Shown here: in pieces, positions 1 through 5,955 of the stretch
Position numbering within the stretch: the stretch's first letter is position 1
How the letters are laid out: each line of letters opens with the position of its first letter
From: Chloroflexota bacterium
Lineage (GTDB): Bacteria; Chloroflexota; Dehalococcoidia; Lucifugimonadales; Lucifugimonadaceae
Direction of reading: 5' to 3'
Length of the DNA stretch: 5,955 nt
Assembly: GCA_016189845.1 (NCBI GenBank)
Contig: JACPRT010000012.1
Coordinates: 1-5,955 of the forward strand
Program-made: the position numbers and the translations under genes
The notes under the pieces: model-generated
What the model saw: the letters and a program-made list of their open reading frames with translations, nothing else
What the model was told of the DNA's origin: nothing
Database searches by the model: none

Positions 1-3000
1 GCTGCCATCCGGGCCCGCTACGACAACGAGAAGCAGACGGTCGAGTCTGAGATCACCGCGAAGATAGAGGAGCTCGAGGGCATCAAGGCGCTCGATCTTC
101 TCACGGAGTCCCGCTACCGCGAGCTTCGAGACCGGTTCGGAGAGGTGTTCCGGGCAGGAATGGGCGCCGAGGCCGTGCTCGAGATCCTGCGCAAGACGGA
201 CCTCCAGCAGCTTCGCGCCGACCTCCAGCTCGAGGTCCGCACGACCTCCGGCCAGCGCCGCAAGAAGGCGATCAAGCGCCTGCGAGTCATCGAGTCGTTC
301 GCGAAGAGTTCCAACAAGCCGGAATGGATGGTCATGACCGTCCTGCCGGTGTTACCCCCTGAGCTGCGGCCCATGGTCCAGCTCGACGGCGGCCGCTTTG
401 CGACCAGCGACCTCAATGACCTCTACCGGCGCGTCATCAACCGCAACAACCGCCTGAAGCGCCTGATCGACCTCCAGGCGCCAGACATCATCGTCCGGAA
501 CGAGAAGCGCATGCTTCAGGAGGCCGTCGACGCCCTGATCGACAACGGCCGCCGCGGCCGCGCGATCTCGGGCAGCCACAACCACAAGCTGAAGTCGCTC
601 ACCGACCTCCTCCGAGGCAAGCAGGGCCGGTTCCGCCAGAACCTGCTCGGAAAGCGCGTCGATTACTCCGGCCGATCGGTGATCATCGTCGGCCCGCAGC
701 TCCGCCTGCACGAGTGCGGCCTGCCGAAGAAGATGGCGCTCGAGCTGTTCAAGCCGTTCGTCATGAACGCGCTCGTGGTGCGCGGCTACGCTCACAACAT
801 CAAGAGCGCGAAGCGCATGGCCGAGCGTGCACGCCCGGAAGTCTGGGACATCCTCGAAGAGGTCATCAAGAACCGCCCGGTACTGCTGAACCGTGCGCCG
901 ACGCTGCATCGACTGGGCATCCAGGCGTTCCAGCCGATCCTGGTCGAGGGCAACGCCATCCAGATCCACCCGCTCGTGTGTACCGCGTTCAACGCGGACT
1001 TCGACGGGGACCAGATGGCCGTGCACGTCCCGCTGTCCCGCGAGGCAGTGCTGGAAGCCCAACGCCTCATGCTCAGCACGTACAACATGCTGACACCCGC
1101 GTCGGGCGACCCGATCGTGTCACCGACCCTGGACATGGTCCTCGGCGTGTACTACCTGACAAGCGCCTTGCCCACGGAAGGCGAGCCCAGGAAGTACTCC
1201 GATTTCGACGACGCCCGGCTCGCCTACGAGCACGGGCATGTCGGCCTCCGCGCGGAGGTCAAGGTCCGTGACGCGGCGCGCGGCGGCGATTGGGTGACCA
1301 CCACGGTGGGACGGATCATCTTCAATGAAGCCGTGCCGACGGAGCTGGGCTTCGTCAACAGCGTCGTGGCGCGCGAGGCCCTCGAGGGGCTGGTCGGCGA
1401 GTCCTTCAATAAGCTCGGCAACGAGCGCACCGCAGTGTTCCTCGACCAGATCAAGGACCTGGGCTTCCGCTACGCGACGCAATCGGGGACGACGATCGCG
1501 ATCAACGACATCGTGGTACCGGCTGAGAAGGAACAGTTCCTGAAGGAGGCCGACGCCACGGTAAAGAAGCTCGAGGAGCAGTACCTCGAGGGCATGATCA
1601 CCGACGACGAGCGGTACCGGGCCGCGGTCGACGCCTGGACAAACGTCAGCGACCGCATGACGCAGGCTGTCCGCGACATGCTGCCTAACTACGGCGGCAT
1701 TTACTGGATGCACGACTCGGGGGCGAAGGGTAACCTCGCCCAGATCAAGCAGATGGCCGGCATGCGCGGCCTGATGTCCGATCCGAAGGGGCGGATCATC
1801 GAGCTGCCGATCCGTTCGAGCTTTCGTGAGGGCCTGTCGGTCCTCGAGTACTTCATCTCGACCCACGGCGGTCGCAAGGGCCTCGCGGACACGGCACTGC
1901 GCACGGCGGACTCCGGCTACCTTACGCGCCGCCTGGCCGACGTAGCTCAAGATGTCATCGTGCTGTTCGAGGACTGCGGGACAGGCAATGGCATCTGGGT
2001 TCGTGAAGCCATCGACACGACCGTGCAGGCGTCGCTCCAGGACCGGATCTTCAGCCGGTTTGCGGCGCAGCCGGTCGCCCACCCGCAGACCGGCGAGGTG
2101 CTGTGCGACACCAGCACCAGGATCGACCGCGTAACGGCGAAGAAGATCTGCGACGCGGGAGTCGTGGAGGTCTTCGTGCGGTCGCCGCTCACCTGCGAGG
2201 CGCAGCGGGGCCTGTGCCAGAAGTGCTACGGCACTTCCCTGGCCACAGGAGAGCTCGCAATGCAGGGAGAGGCGGCGGGCATCATCGCAGCCCAGTCGAT
2301 CGGCGAGCCGGGCACTCAGCTGACGAGGCGTACGTTCCACACCGGAGGCGTCGCCGGCCAGGACATCACGAGCGGTCTGCCACGTGTCGAGGAGCTGTTC
2401 GAGGCTCGCAACCCGCGCGGCATGGCGGTGCTCACCGAGATCGACGGCGAGGTAGAGATCATCGAGACGCCCGACGGCCGCGAGGTCAAGGTTGCGGACG
2501 TCGAAGAGTTCGGCGAGTCGATCGAGATCCCGTCGACCCACAAGCCGCTGGTGAAGACCGGCGACTGGGTGGACGTCGGGACGCCGATCCTGGCCGTGAA
2601 GAAGGTCTCATCCGCCAGCAAGGGGAAGAAGGAGACCGCGCCTGCGCTGCCGGAGGAAATCACGGCCAGCGTCGCCGGAACCGTCAAGCTGACCAAGGCT
2701 GCGATTCAGGTGACCTGGGAGGAGCGCGAGGAACGGGTCTACCCGATCGCCGCTGCGGCCCACATCGCAGTGCGCAGCGGCGACCGCGTGACCGCGGGCA
2801 CCGCCCTGACGTCCGGCCCAAAATCGCCGCAGGACATCCTGCGCATCGAGGGCCACGAGGCGGTCCAGGGGTACCTGATCGGCGAGGTGCAGTCGGTGTA
2901 CCGGTCGCAGGGTGTGCGCATCCACGACAAGCACATCGAGGTGATCATCCGCCAGATGCTGCGTAAGGTGCGCGTCGACAACCCCGGCGACACCGATCTG

Positions 3001-3648
3001 CTGCCCGGCGAGCTGATCGACCGCGTCGAGTACGAGCAGCGCAACGCGGCGATCCTGGCCGAGGGCGGCAACCCGGCCACGGCCAGCCCGGTGCTGCTGG
3101 GGGTCACGAGGGCGTCGCTCAACACCGACAGCTTCCTGGCCGCCGCCTCGTTCCAGGAGACGGCCCGCGTGCTGACCGAAGCCGCTGTGAACGGCGCGGT
3201 GGACCGGCTGCGTGGCCTCAAGGAAAACGTGATCATCGGCCGCCTGATCCCGGCCCGCATGGATCGTTCGGAGGAGGGCCGCAAGAAGCTCGGAATCGAC
3301 CAGCTTGGGCCGCGCATCCACGGCACCCTGACGGGGACCACCGAGGCGCCGCCGACATTCGAGGAGGCCCTCAAGGTGCTCGGTGCGACCGAGGCGGACT
3401 TTGGCGTACGCGCCGCAGCCGGCGCGGCTGCCCTTGCGGGCGCCGGCGGGGGCGGGCGCGAGGACGACGCCACGGCTGCCGCCGCTGCCCTGCGAGGCCT
3501 CCGTGGCCCCAAGGAAGGGGATGAGGAGGCCAGCGCGGCCGCGGAGTCGCTGATGAAGTCGACGACCGGCGGCGATGCCGCGATGATGCTGAACTTCGAC
3601 GAGGATGACGAAGAGGAAGACGAGGAAGAGGCCGACAATGAGGAGTAG
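1..3648 (+). CDS. rpoC: DNA-directed RNA polymerase subunit beta' (RpoC), 5'-truncated by window edge
   Basis: RpoC is the largest core RNA polymerase subunit and supplies the catalytic magnesium site. The frame is open from base 1, so the ATG at 145 is internal; 1215 codons are visible before TAG at 3646. By comparison with remembered E. coli and Mycobacterium RpoC, about 130-200 N-terminal residues (including the first zinc site) lie off the left edge. In window codons: the sigma-binding clamp helices are at about 137-186 (DLNDLYRRVINRNNRLKRL), LGKRVDYSGRSVI is near 216-228, and NADFDGD is at 331-337 with catalytic Asp333, 335 and 337. The second zinc site is Cys659, 732, 739 and 742. The bridge helix is at about 611-648, and the trigger loop begins after GEAAGIIAAQSIGEPGTQLT (756-775) without the proteobacterial SI3 insertion. 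The tail is Ala/Gly-rich, then strongly acidic. Oddities: trigger loop Met replaced by Arg776, HGGRK in the bridge helix, and IPARMD instead of IPAGTG. Identity is certain. Confidence 0.98.
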   Translation, partial: AAIRARYDNEKQTVESEITAKIEELEGIKALDLLTESRYRELRDRFGEVFRAGMGAEAVLEILRKTDLQQLRADLQLEVRTTSGQRRKKAIKRLRVIESFAKSSNKPEWMVMTVLPVLPPELRPMVQLDGGRFATSDLNDLYRRVINRNNRLKRLIDLQAPDIIVRNEKRMLQEAVDALIDNGRRGRAISGSHNHKLKSLTDLLRGKQGRFRQNLLGKRVDYSGRSVIIVGPQLRLHECGLPKKMALELFKPFVMNALVVRGYAHNIKSAKRMAERARPEVWDILEEVIKNRPVLLNRAPTLHRLGIQAFQPILVEGNAIQIHPLVCTAFNADFDGDQMAVHVPLSREAVLEAQRLMLSTYNMLTPASGDPIVSPTLDMVLGVYYLTSALPTEGEPRKYSDFDDARLAYEHGHVGLRAEVKVRDAARGGDWVTTTVGRIIFNEAVPTELGFVNSVVAREALEGLVGESFNKLGNERTAVFLDQIKDLGFRYATQSGTTIAINDIVVPAEKEQFLKEADATVKKLEEQYLEGMITDDERYRAAVDAWTNVSDRMTQAVRDMLPNYGGIYWMHDSGAKGNLAQIKQMAGMRGLMSDPKGRIIELPIRSSFREGLSVLEYFISTHGGRKGLADTALRTADSGYLTRRLADVAQDVIVLFEDCGTGNGIWVREAIDTTVQASLQDRIFSRFAAQPVAHPQTGEVLCDTSTRIDRVTAKKICDAGVVEVFVRSPLTCEAQRGLCQKCYGTSLATGELAMQGEAAGIIAAQSIGEPGTQLTRRTFHTGGVAGQDITSGLPRVEELFEARNPRGMAVLTEIDGEVEIIETPDGREVKVADVEEFGESIEIPSTHKPLVKTGDWVDVGTPILAVKKVSSASKGKKETAPALPEEITASVAGTVKLTKAAIQVTWEEREERVYPIAAAAHIAVRSGDRVTAGTALTSGPKSPQDILRIEGHEAVQGYLIGEVQSVYRSQGVRIHDKHIEVIIRQMLRKVRVDNPGDTDLLPGELIDRVEYEQRNAAILAEGGNPATASPVLLGVTRASLNTDSFLAAASFQETARVLTEAAVNGAVDRLRGLKENVIIGRLIPARMDRSEEGRKKLGIDQLGPRIHGTLTGTTEAPPTFEEALKVLGATEADFGVRAAAGAAALAGAGGGGREDDATAAAAALRGLRGPKEGDEEASAAAESLMKSTTGGDAAMMLNFDEDDEEEDEEEADNEE

Positions 3649-3681
3649 ATCCTCGACGAGGTAGTAAGATTCGAAAAAGAC

Positions 3682-3758
3682 GGGCGGTTAGCTCAGCTGG
3701 TCAGAGCGCAGCGTTGACATCGCTGAGGTCGTAGGTTCGAGTCCTTCACCGCCCACCA
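3682..3758 (+). tRNA. tRNA-Val (anticodon GAC), CCA encoded
   Basis: The sequence folds into a full cloverleaf of 77 bases. The acceptor stem is GGGCGGT (3682-3688) with ACCGCCC (3748-3754), fully paired, then discriminator A3755 and encoded CCA. The D stem is GCTC (3691-3694) with GAGC (3704-3707), with GG in the loop. The anticodon stem is CAGCG (3709-3713) with CGCTG (3721-3725), closing the loop TTGACAT, so the anticodon is GAC (3716-3718), which reads GUC and GUU valine codons. A73 also fits a valine tRNA. The T loop is TTCGAGT (3736-3742). The T stem is GTAGG (3731-3735) against CCTTC (3743-3747), leaving one T-T mismatch at positions 50 and 64; CCTAC would be the paired form. The gene lies 33 bases after rpoC and may be read through from it, since no convincing -35 box is seen between them. 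Confidence 0.96.
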
Positions 3759-3807
3759 GACGAACAGACGAGGGTCGCTTGCGAATTCGGGCTACAACGT
3801 TGACTAC

Positions 3808-3857
3808 CAGGGCGCGGCTACTCCTGATCTGATCAGGATCGGGAAGGCCGCGCCCTG
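3808..3857 (+). promoter_or_regulatory. nested stem-loop in thrS leader (hairpin I)
   Basis: An 11-bp perfect outer stem pairs CAGGGCGCGGC (3808-3818) with GCCGCGCCCTG (3847-3857). Inside it an 8-bp perfect inverted repeat, TCCTGATC (3822-3829) and GATCAGGA (3831-3838), is separated by one base. No T run follows, so this does not look like an intrinsic terminator. The T-box consensus AGGGTGGNACCGCG is absent. Its position between a tRNA gene and thrS suggests an RNA structure in the thrS 5' leader or a processing and boundary element. The pairing is seen directly; the role is inference. Confidence 0.55.
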
Positions 3858-3858
3858 T

Positions 3859-3883
3859 GACGCCCCGATGTCATCGGGGCGTC
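3859..3883 (+). promoter_or_regulatory. 12-bp inverted repeat in thrS leader (hairpin II)
   Basis: GACGCCCCGATG (3859-3870) and CATCGGGGCGTC (3872-3883) are perfect inverted repeats around one T, so RNA would fold as a stem of about 9-11 bp. It begins two bases after hairpin I ends. No T run follows, arguing against a standard terminator. The 3' arm TCGGGGC (3874-3880) can instead pair with GCCCCGA at 3897-3903, close to the ribosome binding site, so two alternative folds exist. Drawn with a 9-bp stem, the loop is the seven bases ATGTCAT, the size of an anticodon loop. ThrRS autoregulation through an anticodon-like leader stem is known in E. coli, but the threonine anticodon is not in register here. 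Confidence 0.55.
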
Positions 3884-3919
3884 GTCGCGAGTAGGAGCCC
3901 CGACGAACCAGAGAAGTAT

Positions 3920-3932
3920 TGGAGACCCTCCA
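3920..3932 (+). promoter_or_regulatory. thrS ribosome binding site inside a small hairpin
   Basis: The Shine-Dalgarno-like GGAG at 3921-3924 lies nine bases before ATG 3934 and supports that start. The same bases form a 5-bp stem, TGGAG (3920-3924) with CTCCA (3928-3932), closed by a three-base loop. The ribosome binding site can therefore be hidden in its own hairpin ending one base before the start codon. The pairing is seen; an effect on translation is inferred. Confidence 0.5.
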
Positions 3933-3933
3933 G

Positions 3934-5673
3934 ATGGCACGCCGAATCGCTGACCCCGCCCTCATCGATCTTCGCAAGCGCATCCGCCACTCGGCCGCCC
4001 ACGTGCTGGCCGAATCCGTCCTCAAGCTCTTCCCACAGGCAAAGCCGACGATCGGGCCGCCCACCGACGACGGCTTCTACTACGACTTCGACGTCGATCG
4101 CCCGTTCACGCCCGAAGACATCGAAAAGATCGCGGAACTCATGCGCGTCTCGATCAAGGCGGACCACCGTTTCGAGGAGTCCGAGATCGAGCGCTCCGAA
4201 GCGCGCAAGCGAGTGCAGGACAACCCCTACAAGCTGGAGATCATCGAAGGCATCCCCGAAGGCGAAAAGATCACCTTCGCGCGCCACGGCGACTTCGTCG
4301 ACCTCTGCCGCGGCGGACATGTGCGGTCGACAGGCGAGATCGCCGCATTCAAGCTGCTGTCCACGGCGGGCGCGTACTGGCGCGGCGACGAGCGCAACCG
4401 GATGCTACAGCGCATCTACGGGACGGCCTGGGAGTCCGGTGAGGAGCTCGAAAAGTTCCTCCTACAGGTGGCCGAGGCGGAAAAACGCGATCACCGCCGC
4501 CTGGGGACGGAACTCCAGCTCTACTTCTTCGATCCCAGCGCACCCGCGAGCCCGTTCTTCCTGCCGAAGGGTGCGACCGTCTACAACGGCTTGATCGACT
4601 ACATGCGGCAGCTGTATCGCAAGTACGGGTACCAGGAGGTCATCACGCCCCAGATCCTGAACGTCGACCTCTGGAAGCGGTCGGGGCACTACGACAACTA
4701 CCGCGAGAACATGTTCGTCGTGGAGATCGACGAGCGGCAGTTTGGCGTGAAGCCGATGAACTGCCCGGCGCACGCGCTCATGTACGCCAGCACGCTCAGG
4801 TCGTATCGGGACCTCCCGATCCGGTTCGCGGACTTTGGGAGACTCCACCGGTACGAACGTTCTGGCGTGACGCACGGCCTCACCAGGGTGCGTAGCTTCT
4901 CGCAGGACGACGCCCATATCTTCTGCGCGCCCGACCAGATCGGTTCGGAGATTTCCGGGTTCATCTCCCTCCTTCGGGAGGCCTACCAGGCCTTCCGTTT
5001 CGAAGAGCTTCGTGTCGCGCTATCACTCCGTCCCGAGAAGAGGGTCGGCGGAGAGGAGATCTGGGATCGCGCCGAGGTTGCGCTCGAGAAGGTGCTCGAG
5101 GACAGCGGACTCTCGTTTGACAAGATGCCCGGCGAGGGTGCGTTCTACGGGCCCAAGATCGATTTCTTCGTTCCGGACGCGATCGGCCGGGAATGGCAGC
5201 TCGGGACCGTCCAGCTCGACTTCTCTCTGTCAGAGCGATTCGACCTCGAATTCGTCGCCGAGGACGGCAGCCGCCAGCGGCCAGTGGTCATCCACCGGGC
5301 TGCGCTGGGGTCCCTCGAACGCTTCATCGGGGTGCTTGTCGAGCACACGGCTGGCGCACTGCCGCTCTGGCTCGCCCCGGTACAGGCGGTCGTGATCCCC
5401 ATCACCGATCGCAACGTCTCGTACGCGGATGAGGTCCGCGCGAAGCTGGCAGAGGCCGGTCTGCGAGCGGAGGTCGACCGCTCGAATGAGCGTATGAACG
5501 CGAAAATCCGTGCGGCGCAGCTGCAGAAGGTCCCGTACATGCTGGTCATCGGGGATCGCGAGCAAGCGGCTGGAAACGTCGCAGTGCGCCGCCGTGCGGG
5601 TGGTGATCTCGGCGCTCGGCCCGTCGATAAGGTCGTCCGCATGCTTTCGGACGAGGTGGCCAACCGCTCCTGA
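3934..5673 (+). CDS. thrS: threonine--tRNA ligase (ThrRS), TGS-less form
   Basis: This cytoplasmic class II synthetase charges tRNA-Thr with threonine and removes mischarged serine. ATG 3934 is chosen because GGAG lies nine bases upstream; TTG 3919 in the same frame would add five residues but has a poorer site. The product is 579 residues against about 642 in E. coli, and the difference is the missing N-terminal TGS domain. The editing domain is intact: His19-x3-His23 and Cys125-x3-His129 (LCRGGH). The catalytic core has the zinc ligands Cys277 (MNCPAH), His328 (DDAHIF) and His454 (HRAALGSLERF), spaced 51 and 126 residues apart exactly as in the E. coli enzyme (334, 385, 511). Motif 2 is the FGRLHRYERSG to RVRSFSQDD stretch. 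The anticodon-binding domain runs from about residue 480 to the end. The gene has its own structured leader downstream of tRNA-Val. Identity is certain; the start is likely. Confidence 0.97.
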   Translation: MARRIADPALIDLRKRIRHSAAHVLAESVLKLFPQAKPTIGPPTDDGFYYDFDVDRPFTPEDIEKIAELMRVSIKADHRFEESEIERSEARKRVQDNPYKLEIIEGIPEGEKITFARHGDFVDLCRGGHVRSTGEIAAFKLLSTAGAYWRGDERNRMLQRIYGTAWESGEELEKFLLQVAEAEKRDHRRLGTELQLYFFDPSAPASPFFLPKGATVYNGLIDYMRQLYRKYGYQEVITPQILNVDLWKRSGHYDNYRENMFVVEIDERQFGVKPMNCPAHALMYASTLRSYRDLPIRFADFGRLHRYERSGVTHGLTRVRSFSQDDAHIFCAPDQIGSEISGFISLLREAYQAFRFEELRVALSLRPEKRVGGEEIWDRAEVALEKVLEDSGLSFDKMPGEGAFYGPKIDFFVPDAIGREWQLGTVQLDFSLSERFDLEFVAEDGSRQRPVVIHRAALGSLERFIGVLVEHTAGALPLWLAPVQAVVIPITDRNVSYADEVRAKLAEAGLRAEVDRSNERMNAKIRAAQLQKVPYMLVIGDREQAAGNVAVRRRAGGDLGARPVDKVVRMLSDEVANRS

Positions 5674-5676
5674 CGG

Positions 5677-5694
5677 CCGGCCTGAATGCGCCGG
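5677..5694 (+). terminator. weak hairpin after thrS, possible terminator
   Basis: CCGGC (5677-5681) pairs with GCCGG (5690-5694) around an eight-base loop, just after the thrS stop. The stem is only 5 bp and is followed by TAAAAC, not a T run, so an intrinsic terminator is doubtful. It is noted because a strong new promoter begins 22 bases later. Confidence 0.2.
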
Positions 5695-5715
5695 TAAAAC
5701 AGCTTTGCCGCCCGT

Positions 5716-5744
5716 TTGACACTCGTATGCTTCGATGCTAGCAT
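5716..5744 (+). promoter_or_regulatory. near-consensus sigma-70-type promoter
   Basis: A perfect -35 box, TTGACA (5716-5721), is followed after exactly 17 bases by TAGCAT (5739-5744), a good -10 box. TGC directly before the -10 box gives an extended -10 element. The predicted transcription start is near 5750-5752. The promoter lies 43 bases after the thrS stop and points to whatever gene begins near the right edge, giving it a leader of about 195 bases. It is the best promoter match in the window. Confidence 0.72.
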
Positions 5745-5863
5745 TGCGCGGCTTTTCACAAGCGATTCCACCGGCCTCCACCATCACAACGCCGCTTTTC
5801 GCAGGGTAGTCGCCACAAATCTCCGCCAGAACTCACCGATCGCGACCGTTTCAAGGCACGGAA

Positions 5864-5950
5864 ATGACGGAAAACGTAGCGGTCTCCGTGGCGCATATGG
5901 AGGCCGCGCTGACGCGTGGCCGCCAGGCATTCGGGAGCTGCCGACCATGA
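5864..5950 (+). CDS. possible 28-residue leader peptide or small ORF
   Basis: ATG 5864 opens a frame of 28 codons ending at TGA 5948-5950. The peptide begins MTENVAVSVAHMEAAL and ends FGSCRP. A weak AAGG lies seven bases upstream (5853-5856). Its stop overlaps ATG 5947 as ATGA, the classic arrangement for translational coupling to the next gene. No run of a single amino acid suggests attenuation, and I do not recognise the peptide. It could equally be a chance frame in a long untranslated leader; only the position after a strong promoter and the ATGA overlap speak for it. Confidence 0.3.
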   Translation: MTENVAVSVAHMEAALTRGRQAFGSCRP

Positions 5951-5955
5951 CCAGC
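5947..5955 (+). CDS. probable start of a downstream gene, cut by window edge
   Basis: ATG 5947 is preceded by GGGAG at 5933-5937, a good Shine-Dalgarno match at nine bases, and lies about 195 bases after the strong promoter. Only three codons (MTS) are visible, so no function can be read. Translation initiation factor IF-3 (infC) often follows thrS, but nothing here proves it. An alternative start is GTG 5916 in another frame, 12 bases after GGAGG (5899-5903), also open to the edge. Confidence 0.35.

Noticed and set aside
1120..2541. Long open frame (473 codons) on the minus strand inside rpoC, and others at 352-1062, 2608-3321 and 2739-3638
   Set aside because: High-GC codon use in rpoC leaves antisense frames open; their Arg/Ser/Ala- or Val/Leu/Asp-rich translations match no family and overlap a certain gene.
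3651..3661. CCTC-GAC-GAGG hairpin after rpoC as a terminator
   Set aside because: A 4-bp stem without a T run is too weak.
3665..3670. TAAGAT as a -10 box for the tRNA gene
   Set aside because: The spacing to the tRNA is right, but no -35-like hexamer is found 16-18 bases upstream; the tRNA may be read from rpoC.
3782..3802. Two 8-bp palindromes, CGAATTCG and CAACGTTG, as operator sites
   Set aside because: Short palindromes of this size occur by chance and there is no supporting regulator or promoter beside them.
3759..3918. T-box riboswitch upstream of thrS
   Set aside because: The leader is short and the consensus AGGGTGGNACCGCG is absent; GGCGCGGC at 3811 is only a superficial match.
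5698..5955. Frame open from 5698 to the edge, in the thrS frame, as a coding region
   Set aside because: It has no ATG before 5947, runs through the promoter boxes, and its translation does not look like a protein.

Overview
The window is high-GC bacterial chromosomal DNA, all of it read on the plus strand. It carries conserved information-processing genes rather than accessory or mobile DNA. The RpoC sequence resembles Chloroflexota and related GC-rich Gram-positive-like lineages: it has no large insertion in the trigger loop, reads SGLPRVEELFEAR after it, and has the RIIELPIRSSFREGL block before the bridge helix. This lineage call rests on remembered family patterns and is only moderately confident.

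Layout: (1) 1-3648 is the 3' part of rpoC (RNA polymerase beta' subunit), with its first roughly 130-200 codons off the left edge. (2) 3682-3758 is a tRNA-Val with anticodon GAC and an encoded CCA, 33 bases after the rpoC stop. (3) 3759-3933 is a non-coding leader rich in inverted repeats: an 11-bp stem enclosing an 8-bp stem, then a 12-bp near-perfect palindrome, then a small hairpin over the ribosome binding site. (4) 3934-5673 is thrS, a threonyl-tRNA synthetase of 579 residues without a TGS domain but with intact editing, catalytic and zinc-binding residues. (5) 5674-5955 holds a near-consensus sigma-70-type promoter (TTGACA, 17 bases, TAGCAT), a leader of about 200 bases, a possible 28-codon small ORF, and the probable start of another gene cut by the right edge. 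In many bacteria infC follows thrS, but too little of this gene is visible to name it.

The genes together serve transcription and translation: RNA polymerase, a valine tRNA, and the enzyme that charges tRNA-Thr. I see no CRISPR array, insertion sequence, phage gene or defence system. The most unusual points are an arginine in RpoC where the trigger loop normally has a base-contacting methionine, the loss of the usual IPAGTG motif near the RpoC C-terminus, a T-T mismatch in the tRNA T stem, and the structured, possibly switchable thrS leader.
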